This document shows positions 42,893 through 51,884 of a stretch of 64,000 bases of DNA, one piece after another (position 1 is the first letter of the stretch; every line of letters starts with the position of its first letter). The position numbers were made by a program, and so were the translations under genes. The stretch is from an uncultured Alphaproteobacteria bacterium (GTDB lineage: Bacteria; Pseudomonadota; Alphaproteobacteria; Rs-D84): assembly GCA_947646585.1 (NCBI GenBank), contig CANSHD010000001.1:124001-188000 (forward strand), given 5' to 3'. Under the pieces are notes generated by a model. That model searched no databases. It was not told the origin of the DNA and saw nothing but the letters and a program-made list of their open reading frames with translations.

Positions 42893-44725
42893 ATGAAAAT
42901 TCGCAACATTGCAATCATTGCACACGTTGACCATGGCAAGACAACGCTGGTTGACAACATGCTGAAACAGTCGGGCACATTCCGCGAAAATGAAAAGGTC
43001 GAAGACCGCGTAATGGACAGTGGCGACATCGAACGCGAACGCGGCATCACCATTTCCGCAAAGCCGACGTCCATCCAGTGGCGCGATTACAAGATAAACA
43101 TTGTCGACACCCCGGGCCACGCGGACTTTGGCGGCGAGGTTGAGCGTATTTTATCAATGGTTGACGGCGTCGTGTTGCTGGTTGACAGTGCCGAGGGCCC
43201 CCTGCCCCAGACCAAATTCGTGTTGTCAAAGGCATTGAAACTGGGCCTGCGTCCGATTGTATGCATAAACAAGGTTGACCGTGCGGACGCCCGCCCGGAC
43301 GAGGTATTGACCGAAACATTCGATTTGTTTGACAAACTGGGTGCAAACGACGCCCAGTTGGACTTTCCGTATCTGTATTCGGTCGGCCGCGACGGATGGG
43401 CCGTGCGCGATTTAAACGACGAACACAAAGATTTAACACCGCTGTTTCAGTTGATTGTGGACCATGTTCCGGCCCCCGACTGCAACGGCGACAGATGCCA
43501 GATTGACGCGCCGTTCCGCATGCTGGCCACAACGCTGGAGGCGGACCCGTACGTCGGTCGAATCTTAACCGGAAAAATCGAATCCGGCACCGTCCGCGTG
43601 GGCCAAAGCGTCAAGGCCATATCCATGTCCGGCGAGTTTATTGAAAACGCAAAAATTACAAAAATCATCGAACACCGCGGTGTGGAAAAAGTATCCCTCG
43701 ACAGCGCGTCGGCCGGCGACATTGTCGTCGTGGCCGGTTTCTCAAAGGCGACCGTGGCGGACACGCTGTGCGCGCCAGAGGTTACCGAACCTATTCCGGC
43801 GATTCCGATTGACCCGCCGACCTTGACCATGACGTTCTTTGTGAACACGTCGCCCCTGGCCGGTAAATCCGGTAAGAAATTAACGTCGCGCATGATTGGC
43901 GAACGCCTGTTCAAAGAGGCGGAAACAAACATCGCGTTAAAGGTGACCCAAAGCGAAAACAACGAGGCGTTCGAAGTATCGGGCCGTGGCGAGCTGCAGT
44001 TGGGAATCTTAATCGAAACCATGCGCCGCGAGGGGTTTGAGCTGTCGGTATCCCGTCCGCGCGTTGTAATGCACGACGGCCCGAACGGCGAAAAACTGGA
44101 GCCGATAGAGGACGTTGTCATCGACGTTGACGATGAATTTTCCGGCGTCGTCATTGAAAAAATGACCAAGCGCAAGGCGACAATCACCGAAATGAAACCG
44201 TCCGGCATTGGCAAGACGCGCATCGTCTTTTCCGCACCGTCGCGCGGCCTTATCGGATATCTGTCGGAATTCCGTACGGACACCCGCGGCACCGGCATCA
44301 TGAACCGCGTGTTTGCCGAATACGGCCCGTATCGCGGCCCGATTACGCAATACCGTCCGGGCGTGCTGGTATCGATGGAGAAAGGCACCGCCGCCACATA
44401 CGCCCTGTTCAATCTGCAGCCGCGCGGCACACTGTTTATCGAACCCCAGACAGAGGTTTATTCCGGTATGATTATCGGCGAACACACAAAGGAAAACGAC
44501 CTTGAGGTAAATCCGATAAAGGGCAAGGAATTAACCAACATGCGCAGTGTCACGGCCGATGAAAAGCTGTTCCTGGCACCCCCGCGCAAGATTACGCTGG
44601 AAGAAGCCCTGTCGTACATTCAGGACGACGAGCTGGTTGAAATAACCCCGGCGACAATCCGTCTGCGCAAGAAAGAGCTCGACAGCAACACACGCAAGAA
44701 AACACGCAAGAACACGGAAGTGTAA
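42893..44725 (+). CDS. typA: Translational GTPase TypA/BipA
   Basis: 610 residues from ATG 42893 ([20 protein letters not shown]); the longer frame is rejected. G motifs are AHVDHGKTT (10-18), the RGITI switch [10 protein letters not shown] and NKVD. EF-G-like domains III and V and the TypA-specific C-terminal domain ([20 protein letters not shown]) complete the family length. TypA assists 50S assembly and stress translation. An extended -10 (TGTTATACC, 42857-42865) precedes it. Confidence 0.96.
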   Translation: MKIRNIAIIAHVDHGKTTLVDNMLKQSGTFRENEKVEDRVMDSGDIERERGITISAKPTSIQWRDYKINIVDTPGHADFGGEVERILSMVDGVVLLVDSAEGPLPQTKFVLSKALKLGLRPIVCINKVDRADARPDEVLTETFDLFDKLGANDAQLDFPYLYSVGRDGWAVRDLNDEHKDLTPLFQLIVDHVPAPDCNGDRCQIDAPFRMLATTLEADPYVGRILTGKIESGTVRVGQSVKAISMSGEFIENAKITKIIEHRGVEKVSLDSASAGDIVVVAGFSKATVADTLCAPEVTEPIPAIPIDPPTLTMTFFVNTSPLAGKSGKKLTSRMIGERLFKEAETNIALKVTQSENNEAFEVSGRGELQLGILIETMRREGFELSVSRPRVVMHDGPNGEKLEPIEDVVIDVDDEFSGVVIEKMTKRKATITEMKPSGIGKTRIVFSAPSRGLIGYLSEFRTDTRGTGIMNRVFAEYGPYRGPITQYRPGVLVSMEKGTAATYALFNLQPRGTLFIEPQTEVYSGMIIGEHTKENDLEVNPIKGKELTNMRSVTADEKLFLAPPRKITLEEALSYIQDDELVEITPATIRLRKKELDSNTRKKTRKNTEV

Positions 44726-44735
44726 TCATTCGACG

Positions 44736-44763
44736 GCCGCCGCAATGGCGGCTGTTTTTTTAT
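44736..44763 (+). terminator. typA terminator
   Basis: GCCGCC pairs with GGCGGC around GCAAT, followed by TGTTTTTTTATT. Confidence 0.85.
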
Positions 44764-44810
44764 TGCAAACGCACCTCAAACAACATAACATAATATTGCA
44801 TATTACAAAC

Positions 44811-45656
44811 ATGACGAAAAGATTGTTTTTATTCGCAGGATACGACCCGCACGGAAAAGTTGATTCCTCTTTGGTCTATTATGTGCGCGCCCTGTCGGCG
44901 CTGGGGGACGTCGTGGTGCATTTAGACTGTGACCCGGCCGACGCGTCCATCAAACGTCTGGCACCATACACCCTGCACGCCGCGGCCGTACGGCACGGCG
45001 AATACGATTTCGGCAGTTACAAGCGTGCATACATTTGGGCGCGCGAAAATTTAAACATGGCCGACTATGACTTTGTTTACATGGTAAACGATTCCGTGTA
45101 CGGGCCGCTGTACGATTTGGGACCGTTCCTGCAAAAAATGGAATCAAATGCATGGGACGCGTTCGGCCCGGTCTGCAATCCAAAGGCCGCCCACCCGCAT
45201 ATTCAGTCCTGGTTTATCGGCATGCGGCCGGCGGTATTCAACGCCGACTGGTTTGATGGGTTTATTATGTCCGTGACGCACCTGTCCGGCAAGGGTGCAA
45301 TCACCGCCATGTATGAACAGGGCTTTACCGCCGCCGTCGCGGCGCACGGGGCCACATGGGGATGCGTCTATACGGTTGCAAACCGCGGCGTGTATAACAA
45401 GATAAAATATTTGTACCGGCGCGGCATGCCGTTTATGAAAAAGGTCGCATTTTCGCGTCACGGCGGCCGTCTGGGACGACAAATTCTCTACGTGTTAAAC
45501 CGCATACCTGGTGACGCCCGCGCCGCCATAATGGAAAATGCGCGGCGTATATGGGGCGCGGAATATGTCAACTCGCTTTTGACAAACAATCCGTTTAAAA
45601 TAATGATGCGCGCGGTAAAATACGGATTCAACAAAACTCTCAAGGGACAGTTATGA
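44811..45656 (+). CDS. RgpF-like (rhamnan synthesis protein F) glycan biosynthesis protein
   Basis: 281 residues from ATG 44811 (MTKRLFLFAGYDPHGKVDS). The series AGYDPHGKVDSSLVYYVRAL, EYDFGSYKRAYIWARENL, YMVNDSVYGPLYDLGPFLQKM and HIQSWFIGM follows the RgpF pattern, a glycosyltransferase-related family acting in rhamnose-rich surface polysaccharides. It is the first gene of the island after typA. The next gene overlaps by ATGA (45653), so the two are co-translated. The sugar is unknown. Confidence 0.75.
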   Translation: MTKRLFLFAGYDPHGKVDSSLVYYVRALSALGDVVVHLDCDPADASIKRLAPYTLHAAAVRHGEYDFGSYKRAYIWARENLNMADYDFVYMVNDSVYGPLYDLGPFLQKMESNAWDAFGPVCNPKAAHPHIQSWFIGMRPAVFNADWFDGFIMSVTHLSGKGAITAMYEQGFTAAVAAHGATWGCVYTVANRGVYNKIKYLYRRGMPFMKKVAFSRHGGRLGRQILYVLNRIPGDARAAIMENARRIWGAEYVNSLLTNNPFKIMMRAVKYGFNKTLKGQL

Positions 45657-46492
45657 AACCAAACACCCCGAAACGCATTGCAGCGATTACAATGGCCCGC
45701 AATGACGAATTCTTTTTGAACCGCTGGATATCATATTACGGCGAACAATTTGGCGAGGAAAACCTGTACATATATCTCGACGGCCTGGACCAGAAAATCC
45801 CGTCGCATGCGGGGCGCGCAAACATAAAAAAATTACCACACAAGGAAGAAGCGGTTCAGCGCGGCGACAAAACGCGGATTTTACTGCTCTCAGAATTGGC
45901 GGGGCGCCTGTTCCGTGACGGATACGACATTGTCGTCGGATGCGACTGCGACGAATTTTTAATCGTTGACCCGGCGTTGAACATAACGCTGGCCGAATAT
46001 CTGTCGAATAAAAAGGCGCGCACATCCGTGTCGGGCCTGGGGCTGGATGTCGGCATGGATTTAAACAGTGAAAGCCCATTGGACGTCGGAATGCCCATGC
46101 TGGGCCAACGACGCTATGCCTTAATGTCCACGCGATATACAAAGCCTGTGGTGCTGTTTCGTCCCGCCACATGGGGCAGCGGATTTCACAGTGTAAAGGG
46201 ACACAATTTCCACATAGACAAAAACCTGTACCTGTTGCACTTTGGCGGCGTCGATTTGGATATGATAAAGAATAAAATCGGGGCCCGAAATGTGTCATGG
46301 TCGCGCCACTTGAAAAAGCGCGCGCGAACGATTGACATTATCACGCGCGCACGTCACAAAAACATGCCGCGCGCCCTGGCCCGCATAATGCAAAGAATAT
46401 TCAGACCTGTTTATGATTTGAACAAGCCGGGCATGCTGGGGCTGAAATGGGTGACAACCCTGCCGGAACGTTTTGCAAAAACGGGAATATAA
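45653..46492 (+). CDS. GT2-like glycosyltransferase (Glyco_tranf_2_4 type)
   Basis: 279 residues. The opening IAAITMARNDEFFLNRWISYYGEQFGE matches families whose start reads xxKNExxyLxEWxxYH. CDCDEFLIVD (about 101) is the likely metal-binding acidic motif, and FHSVKGHNFHIDKNLYLLHF a later conserved block. The C-terminus is basic. It is coupled to the RgpF-like gene and convergent with the two GT2 paralogues. Confidence 0.7.
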   Translation: MKPNTPKRIAAITMARNDEFFLNRWISYYGEQFGEENLYIYLDGLDQKIPSHAGRANIKKLPHKEEAVQRGDKTRILLLSELAGRLFRDGYDIVVGCDCDEFLIVDPALNITLAEYLSNKKARTSVSGLGLDVGMDLNSESPLDVGMPMLGQRRYALMSTRYTKPVVLFRPATWGSGFHSVKGHNFHIDKNLYLLHFGGVDLDMIKNKIGARNVSWSRHLKKRARTIDIITRARHKNMPRALARIMQRIFRPVYDLNKPGMLGLKWVTTLPERFAKTGI

Positions 46493-46501
46493 AACCGGAA
46501 T

Positions 46502-47494
46502 TTAATCGGATATAAATCTGCGAATCCAGCGCCGATATTTTCGCGCGCGCATGCCTGACGGATTGTCAAAGCAGCCCATGCCGTCCATTTCACGCAGACT
46601 CTGCACCGCTTTGTTTCTGTCCACGGCGTCGCCCGCACGGCGAACGGCGCGGGCGCACGTAAATATAAACGGCCATAAAAACTCACGCTGCCAGCGGCGC
46701 ATTTCGCGCGGCGACGCCACGCGGCTTGCAACGCCGTACGAACGCATTATCGCCATGCCGACGTTTTCATACAAACGCTGGGCGTGCGCACTGTTCAGCG
46801 CGCTGGTCCAATGCGGCACATAATAATACAGCGGCAGTCTGGTTATCGCCGCCCGCGGGCGCGCAAACAGTACGCGCGTCCAGAACGGAAAATCCTCGGT
46901 AATGCGGATATCCGTATCAAACCTTATCCCCTCAATCAGCGCACGCCGGTACAAATGCATCACCGGATAACAATGCCGAATACGCCAGCGCCCCAGACTG
47001 TGATTGCGCTCTGTCGCGAACTTTATCAGATTGTCCGTAATTTTGAATTTTACGCGTGACGCGTCATATGTGCGGGCGCGCGGCTTTGGCGCGATACGAA
47101 TACCGACGCGCATTCCCGCCATAATGCGGCGGTGCATGTGGACGTCATGGCGAAACGACACGATATCCGCATTTGTCTGCGCGGCGATATGATGCGTAAT
47201 CTCCAACGTCTGGGGATGAATGAAATCGTCGGCGTCCAGAAACAGAACATATTCCCCGCGCGCCGCCGCAATACCGTCGTTTCGCGCGGCGGACACGCCG
47301 GCGTTCGCCTTGTTCACAATGCGGATGCGTCCGTCGCGTTCGGCGTATTCCGTCAGCACGGCCAGGGAATTATCCGTACTGCCGTCGTTGACACAAACCA
47401 TTTCCCAATCGTCATATGTCTGTGCAATCACGCTGTCGATGCATCTGCGCAGATATTTGGCGACATTATAAACTGGCACAACAACGGATATCAT
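46502..47494 (-). CDS. Glycosyltransferase family 2 (paralogue A)
   Basis: 330 residues from ATG 47494, chosen because it overlaps the upstream stop as ATGA; the longer start at 47506 is less likely. GT-A fold: SVVVPVYNVAKYLRRCIDS, VNDGSTDNS, then NAGVSAARNDGIAAARGEYV and LDADDF (the DxD-type motif). The C-terminal 200 residues (YRRALIEGIRFDTDIRITEDFPFW) are shared with paralogue B. It transfers a nucleotide sugar to a growing surface glycan. Confidence 0.85.
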   Translation of the reverse strand: MISVVVPVYNVAKYLRRCIDSVIAQTYDDWEMVCVNDGSTDNSLAVLTEYAERDGRIRIVNKANAGVSAARNDGIAAARGEYVLFLDADDFIHPQTLEITHHIAAQTNADIVSFRHDVHMHRRIMAGMRVGIRIAPKPRARTYDASRVKFKITDNLIKFATERNHSLGRWRIRHCYPVMHLYRRALIEGIRFDTDIRITEDFPFWTRVLFARPRAAITRLPLYYYVPHWTSALNSAHAQRLYENVGMAIMRSYGVASRVASPREMRRWQREFLWPFIFTCARAVRRAGDAVDRNKAVQSLREMDGMGCFDNPSGMRARKYRRWIRRFISD

Positions 47495-48522
47495 GGCAAT
47501 GCGCACCCACCCTTGATAAAATCGTAAATGTCATGACGCATGCGGCGCGCGCGGCGGGTCGGCGGGTTCTGCAACGCGCCTATTTTTTTCAAATTGCAAA
47601 AGCACGCGCGCGCAACATCGCGGTCGGCGTCGCAGTCCAGATACCGCACCTTGCGCCAGGCCCATTTGATAAACAGCCACAAAAATTTCCGCGACCATTG
47701 CGACATCTGGTACGGCGTCGCGCGCGCTGCATACAGACGGTACGCGCTGTCGATGCCGGTGCACAGGCTCTGCAGTATCCGCAACTGCTTTGACGACAAC
47801 ACGATGCCACCGAAATTCGGAACATAGAAATACAGCGGCAGCGCCGTTATCGTCACCTTTGGATTTTTCAGCATGACCGCGCTCCACCACGGGAAATCCT
47901 CAAACAGTATCCCCTTTATGAACGGCGTGTCCGCAATCAAATCGCGGCGGTACAGATTCTTCCACACCTGGCAATGCTTAATCAGCCACCGGCGTTTCGG
48001 ATTAAATGCGTTGTGCGCGTATTCCGTCGCATACTGATAAACGTCGTCCGTCACGCGCGTCTTTATCCGGCCGACATTGTATTTTTTATGCATGCGCATC
48101 GGCACGACACTGTCGGTATCCATGCCCAAGACATGACGCACCATCAGCTGGGGCCGGTAAATACGGTCGTATGTGAACGAAACGATATCAGAATTGTCAC
48201 GGCGTGCCATATGGTATGCGATTTCCATTGTCTGGGGATGAATGAAATCATCGCTGTCCAGATACAGAATATATTCGCCCGTGGCATGCGGGAACCCCGC
48301 GTTTCGCGCATCGGACAGGCCGCCGTTTTCCTTTGTCACAATGACAAAACGGCTGTCGCGCGCGGCATATTCCGCCAAAATATCCGCACTGCCGTCCGGG
48401 CTGCCGTCGTTGACACATATTGCCTGCCAGTCTGTAAAGGTCTGATTCAAAATACTGTCCAGACATCTGCGCAGATATTTTTCCACGTTGTAAACGGGAA
48501 TTATTACGGATATTGCGGGCAT
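47491..48522 (-). CDS. Glycosyltransferase family 2 (paralogue B)
   Basis: 343 residues with the same plan as paralogue A: SVIIPVYNVEKYLRRCLDS, VNDGSPDGS, NGGLSDARNAGFPHATGEYI, LDSDDF, and a C-terminal block YRRDLIADTPFIKGILFEDFPWW. The two are tandem duplicates that diverged. It is the middle gene of a leftward three-gene operon with ATGA coupling downstream and 13 bases to the Caps_synth-like gene upstream. Confidence 0.85.
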   Translation of the reverse strand: MPAISVIIPVYNVEKYLRRCLDSILNQTFTDWQAICVNDGSPDGSADILAEYAARDSRFVIVTKENGGLSDARNAGFPHATGEYILYLDSDDFIHPQTMEIAYHMARRDNSDIVSFTYDRIYRPQLMVRHVLGMDTDSVVPMRMHKKYNVGRIKTRVTDDVYQYATEYAHNAFNPKRRWLIKHCQVWKNLYRRDLIADTPFIKGILFEDFPWWSAVMLKNPKVTITALPLYFYVPNFGGIVLSSKQLRILQSLCTGIDSAYRLYAARATPYQMSQWSRKFLWLFIKWAWRKVRYLDCDADRDVARACFCNLKKIGALQNPPTRRARRMRHDIYDFIKGGCALP

Positions 48523-48535
48523 GGGCGCACCTTTG

Positions 48536-49447
48536 TTATTTGTTCATTTTGTTTATCATGACATCCGCCGTGGTACCGGGGGCCGGATTCACGGCATACG
48601 GACTTTTATAAGCGGTCTTTTGAAAGAACGCGCCGGCGGTATGCCGTTCAAACTCGTCCTTGTCGAACGGCTTGTCCGCAATGTCCCACCAAACGGCGTG
48701 CGTGGGGTCCTGGGCCACATGCGGCATTTTCTCAAAATATTTTTTGGCGCGCGGATCGCCCGTCACCATCGCCTTAAACAACAGCTGATGCATAAAATAA
48801 TCAAAGCTGCTGTTTTCATGGGACCAGTAATCCAGAATCATTGCACGCCACGCCGCCAACAGATACGCCCCGCGGCGTGCACGGATAAAACAGTTCTGCA
48901 TAAAGCTGTACGGACTGCCGACACGGTCGCCCGTCAAATAAACAAAGAAATCCTGGTCCACAATCCAGTCTGGAATGGGCGACGTTACAAAGCCCGTCGA
49001 ATCCAGCCAGAACCCGCCGTATTGATACAGCAATTCCACCCGGCATATATCTGCAAAATGCGCGTTCTTTATCATGCCCTTCTTGCGCTTTTCCATTATT
49101 ATGTCCGGCAGCTTAATGTATTCAAACAGCGTCTTCTCGTCCAGCACAACCAGTTCCTGGCTGCAATGCGCGCGAACACTGCGGGAACACGCCTTTACCA
49201 GTTCGGGCGCGTTTTCCTCGCCCTGCAGCCATATCGAAAATATCTTTTCGTTTTTGTCGTCGCGAACGGGCGTCGTTTCCCGAACCGCCGCGGCCGCCGG
49301 CAGATAGCGCTTGAAATACCGGGGTATGACGCGCGCGATAACATCACTGCGCACGGCGCGCCGATGCTCGCGATTGCGCCAGAACCAATTCAATATATGC
49401 CCGTTCAAAATGACATCGGACATTGCAACCATTCGAGCCAAATTCAT
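48536..49447 (-). CDS. Capsular polysaccharide synthesis (Caps_synth-like) glycosyltransferase
   Basis: 303 residues. IFSIWLQGEENAPELVKACSRS opens the catalytic domain, and ADICRVELLYQYGGFWLDSTG is the hallmark block, where the usual DxD motif reads D-S-T. QNCFIRARRGAYLLAAWRA follows. This pattern fits Caps_synth (PF05704) and is related to Gly_transf_sug proteins. It is first in the leftward operon and follows recA by 27 bases on the same strand. Confidence 0.75.
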   Translation of the reverse strand: MNLARMVAMSDVILNGHILNWFWRNREHRRAVRSDVIARVIPRYFKRYLPAAAAVRETTPVRDDKNEKIFSIWLQGEENAPELVKACSRSVRAHCSQELVVLDEKTLFEYIKLPDIIMEKRKKGMIKNAHFADICRVELLYQYGGFWLDSTGFVTSPIPDWIVDQDFFVYLTGDRVGSPYSFMQNCFIRARRGAYLLAAWRAMILDYWSHENSSFDYFMHQLLFKAMVTGDPRAKKYFEKMPHVAQDPTHAVWWDIADKPFDKDEFERHTAGAFFQKTAYKSPYAVNPAPGTTADVMINKMNK

Positions 49448-49474
49448 ATCATACCCCCGTTTTGTTTTTTGCGC

Positions 49475-50551
49475 TTATTCCGCCGCGGCGTCATCGCCGT
49501 CATCTTCGGACGGACCCGTCGTCATCTCTTCGGCAATCCCGCCGGCGCGCGCCATGATTTTATCAAGCAGTTCTTTCTGCGCATCTTCATGCTCGCGCAG
49601 CCATTGGCGTGCATTCGCCTCGCCCTGACCCATGCGTTCATTGTTATATGAATAAAAGCTGCCCGCCTTTTCAATCAAGTCGTACTTTACACCCATATCC
49701 AGAATTTCGCTGATGCGGCTGATTCCCTCGCCATACATAATCTTAAAGTCAACCGTGCGGAACGGCGGCGCAACCTTGTTCTTTACAACCTTTACGCGCG
49801 TTTCGTTTCCGACGACGTTTTCCTTGTCCTTTATCTGGCCCGTACGGCGGATATCCAGACGTACCGACGCATAGAACTTTAACGCATTACCGCCCGACGT
49901 CGTTTCGGGATTACCGAACATAACGCCGATTTTCATACGAATCTGGTTGATAAAGATAAGCAGCGTGTTGCTGCGCGCGACCGAGCCCGCCAGTTTCTTT
50001 AAGCTCTGGCTCATCAAACGTGCGGTCGTACCGACGAAAGAATCGCCGATATTCCCCTCCAGCTCCGCCTTTGGCACCAGTGCGGCCACACTGTCGATAA
50101 CAACGACGTCAACCGCCCCGGATTTAACCAGAGTATCCGTGATTTCCAATGCCTGTTCGCCCGAATCCGGCTGAGATATAATCAGGTTCGCGACATCCAC
50201 GCCCAGTTTCTTTGCGTACGACGGGTCCAGCGCATTTTCCGCGTCGATATACGCGCATGTGCCGCCTTTCTTTTGCGCCTCGGCCACCGCGTGCAGTGCC
50301 AGTGTTGTCTTACCGCTGCTTTCCGGTCCGTAAATCTCAACAATGCGGCCGCGCGGATACCCGCCGATACCCAGTGCGATATCCAAACCCAGACTGCCCG
50401 AAGAAATCGCTTCTATGTTCTGCTGGGACCCGTCGCCCATTTTCATAATGGCTTCTTTGCCAAACTGCTTTTGAATCTGTGCCAGGGCCGATTCCAACGC
50501 CGGATTACGTCCGGCCGCCCCCGCGTCTTTCACCACTTCTTTCTTTGCCAT
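49475..50551 (-). CDS. recA: Recombinase RecA
   Basis: 358 residues. Walker A is GPESSGKTT (about 70-78), Walker B is [12 protein letters not shown], loop L1/L2 regions are present ([33 protein letters not shown]), and the tail is acidic ([11 protein letters not shown]). It forms the ATP-driven filament for homologous recombination and SOS induction. No LexA box is evident upstream by eye. Confidence 0.97.
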   Translation of the reverse strand: MAKKEVVKDAGAAGRNPALESALAQIQKQFGKEAIMKMGDGSQQNIEAISSGSLGLDIALGIGGYPRGRIVEIYGPESSGKTTLALHAVAEAQKKGGTCAYIDAENALDPSYAKKLGVDVANLIISQPDSGEQALEITDTLVKSGAVDVVVIDSVAALVPKAELEGNIGDSFVGTTARLMSQSLKKLAGSVARSNTLLIFINQIRMKIGVMFGNPETTSGGNALKFYASVRLDIRRTGQIKDKENVVGNETRVKVVKNKVAPPFRTVDFKIMYGEGISRISEILDMGVKYDLIEKAGSFYSYNNERMGQGEANARQWLREHEDAQKELLDKIMARAGGIAEEMTTGPSEDDGDDAAAE

Positions 50552-50614
50552 ATTTTCCCCTTTTCTTTATAAGAAATAATACAAGGAAAAAAGCCTGGGC
50601 GCAATGAAATAGTT

Positions 50615-51802
50615 TTACCCCCGGCGGCTTAGCAATATGCCGACCGACAGCGCCCCGATTGTAGCCGTCACGCACCATACGGCGGCCGTCGTCCCGTACA
50701 GCGCGATGCACGCCGCGCCCAGAATCGGCGCCACGACATTAGGCAGGTTCACGCTTGTCCGGAACACACCGTAAAAACGCGTCTGCTCGGCCTTGGTGGC
50801 ATTGTCAAAAAACATTAAATCATGTACCGATTCCATCAGCGCGCCCGATATCTGCCACAACACGAATATCGCCAGCAGCGGAAATCCCGTCACAATGGTC
50901 GCCGCTGCGGACAGCGCCGCAAAAGACCCGAACCCCAGCATTAACCATATGGACTTGCCATAGCGGCGCACCGCGCGCCCCATAAATTCGCTAAGCGCCA
51001 GATACGGAATAATCCCCAGCGTCAAAACCCACCCCAGAGTGTCTTTGGAAAATCCGTTTTCAACAACGACAATCGGCACGTACAGATACCGCATCGCACG
51101 CAATGAATAATATCCGAAATTTATCGCATACGCGCGCGCCATGCCGGGCGTCGCAAAAAACATGCGCGTATTCCGCCACAGCGAGCGCAGTGTCGCACGC
51201 GGATTAACGCGGCGAATCTTTTTATCCTCCTGAACGATTCCGCAGAATTTAAAGAACCCCCACCCGGCCAGATATATACACGCGGACGCAAAAAACGCGG
51301 CGCGGTTTCCAAAATGATTTGCAATCGCGACGGCAATCATCGGCGCGAACAGCGCCCCCACGTTCAGCCACAAATGATACCGCGCATTTAATTTCGCCAT
51401 TCCGACATTCTTGGAAAAATCCGACATGAACAGCGGTATCAGCACCCCGACCAACGTAATCGCCACACCCGTCGTATAATCCAGCGCGATAAACGTGAAC
51501 GGCTGGATTGAAAAACTCATCATCGCATAGCACACGGCCAGCATCAGCATCGAAAAATAAAACAGGCGCACCTTTGAAAACTGGCGCAGCAGTTCGTTCA
51601 CAAACAGTCCCACAAACATGCAGAACGCCGCATACGCCGCGACATACACGCCGACAACCGCCGACGAACGGAAAATTTCCAAAATAACCAGCGAATAAAC
51701 GGCGTTGTAAATCCCGTCCGCAAATCCCGTGAACAGCCCCAGGTTTGCAAACGAAAAACCGCTGACGAAATTTCGCATGGATAAATATTTGTCCTTTGCC
51801 AT
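50615..51802 (-). CDS. MFS transporter
   Basis: 395 residues from ATG 51802 (MAKDKYLSMRNFVSGFSFAN), preceded by AGAGGA; the nine upstream codons are rejected. Twelve hydrophobic segments in two halves separated by a basic central loop (about 190-215, EDKKIRRVNPRATLRSLW) give the major facilitator plan. The substrate is unknown. Its promoter is an extended -10 at 51846-51856. Confidence 0.8.
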   Translation of the reverse strand: MAKDKYLSMRNFVSGFSFANLGLFTGFADGIYNAVYSLVILEIFRSSAVVGVYVAAYAAFCMFVGLFVNELLRQFSKVRLFYFSMLMLAVCYAMMSFSIQPFTFIALDYTTGVAITLVGVLIPLFMSDFSKNVGMAKLNARYHLWLNVGALFAPMIAVAIANHFGNRAAFFASACIYLAGWGFFKFCGIVQEDKKIRRVNPRATLRSLWRNTRMFFATPGMARAYAINFGYYSLRAMRYLYVPIVVVENGFSKDTLGWVLTLGIIPYLALSEFMGRAVRRYGKSIWLMLGFGSFAALSAAATIVTGFPLLAIFVLWQISGALMESVHDLMFFDNATKAEQTRFYGVFRTSVNLPNVVAPILGAACIALYGTTAAVWCVTATIGALSVGILLSRRG

Positions 51803-51845
51803 GTATGTATTCCTCTCTCCCACAGACATGAATTACGTCGCGCGA

Positions 51846-51856
51846 ATTTTATCACA
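51846..51856 (-). promoter_or_regulatory. Extended -10 of the MFS gene
   Basis: TGTGATAAAAT on the minus strand, about 44 bases before the MFS start codon. It lies in the short gap after the addB stop. Confidence 0.4.
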
Positions 51857-51884
51857 AATTTTGCAAATGCGCAAACCGGCGCAT

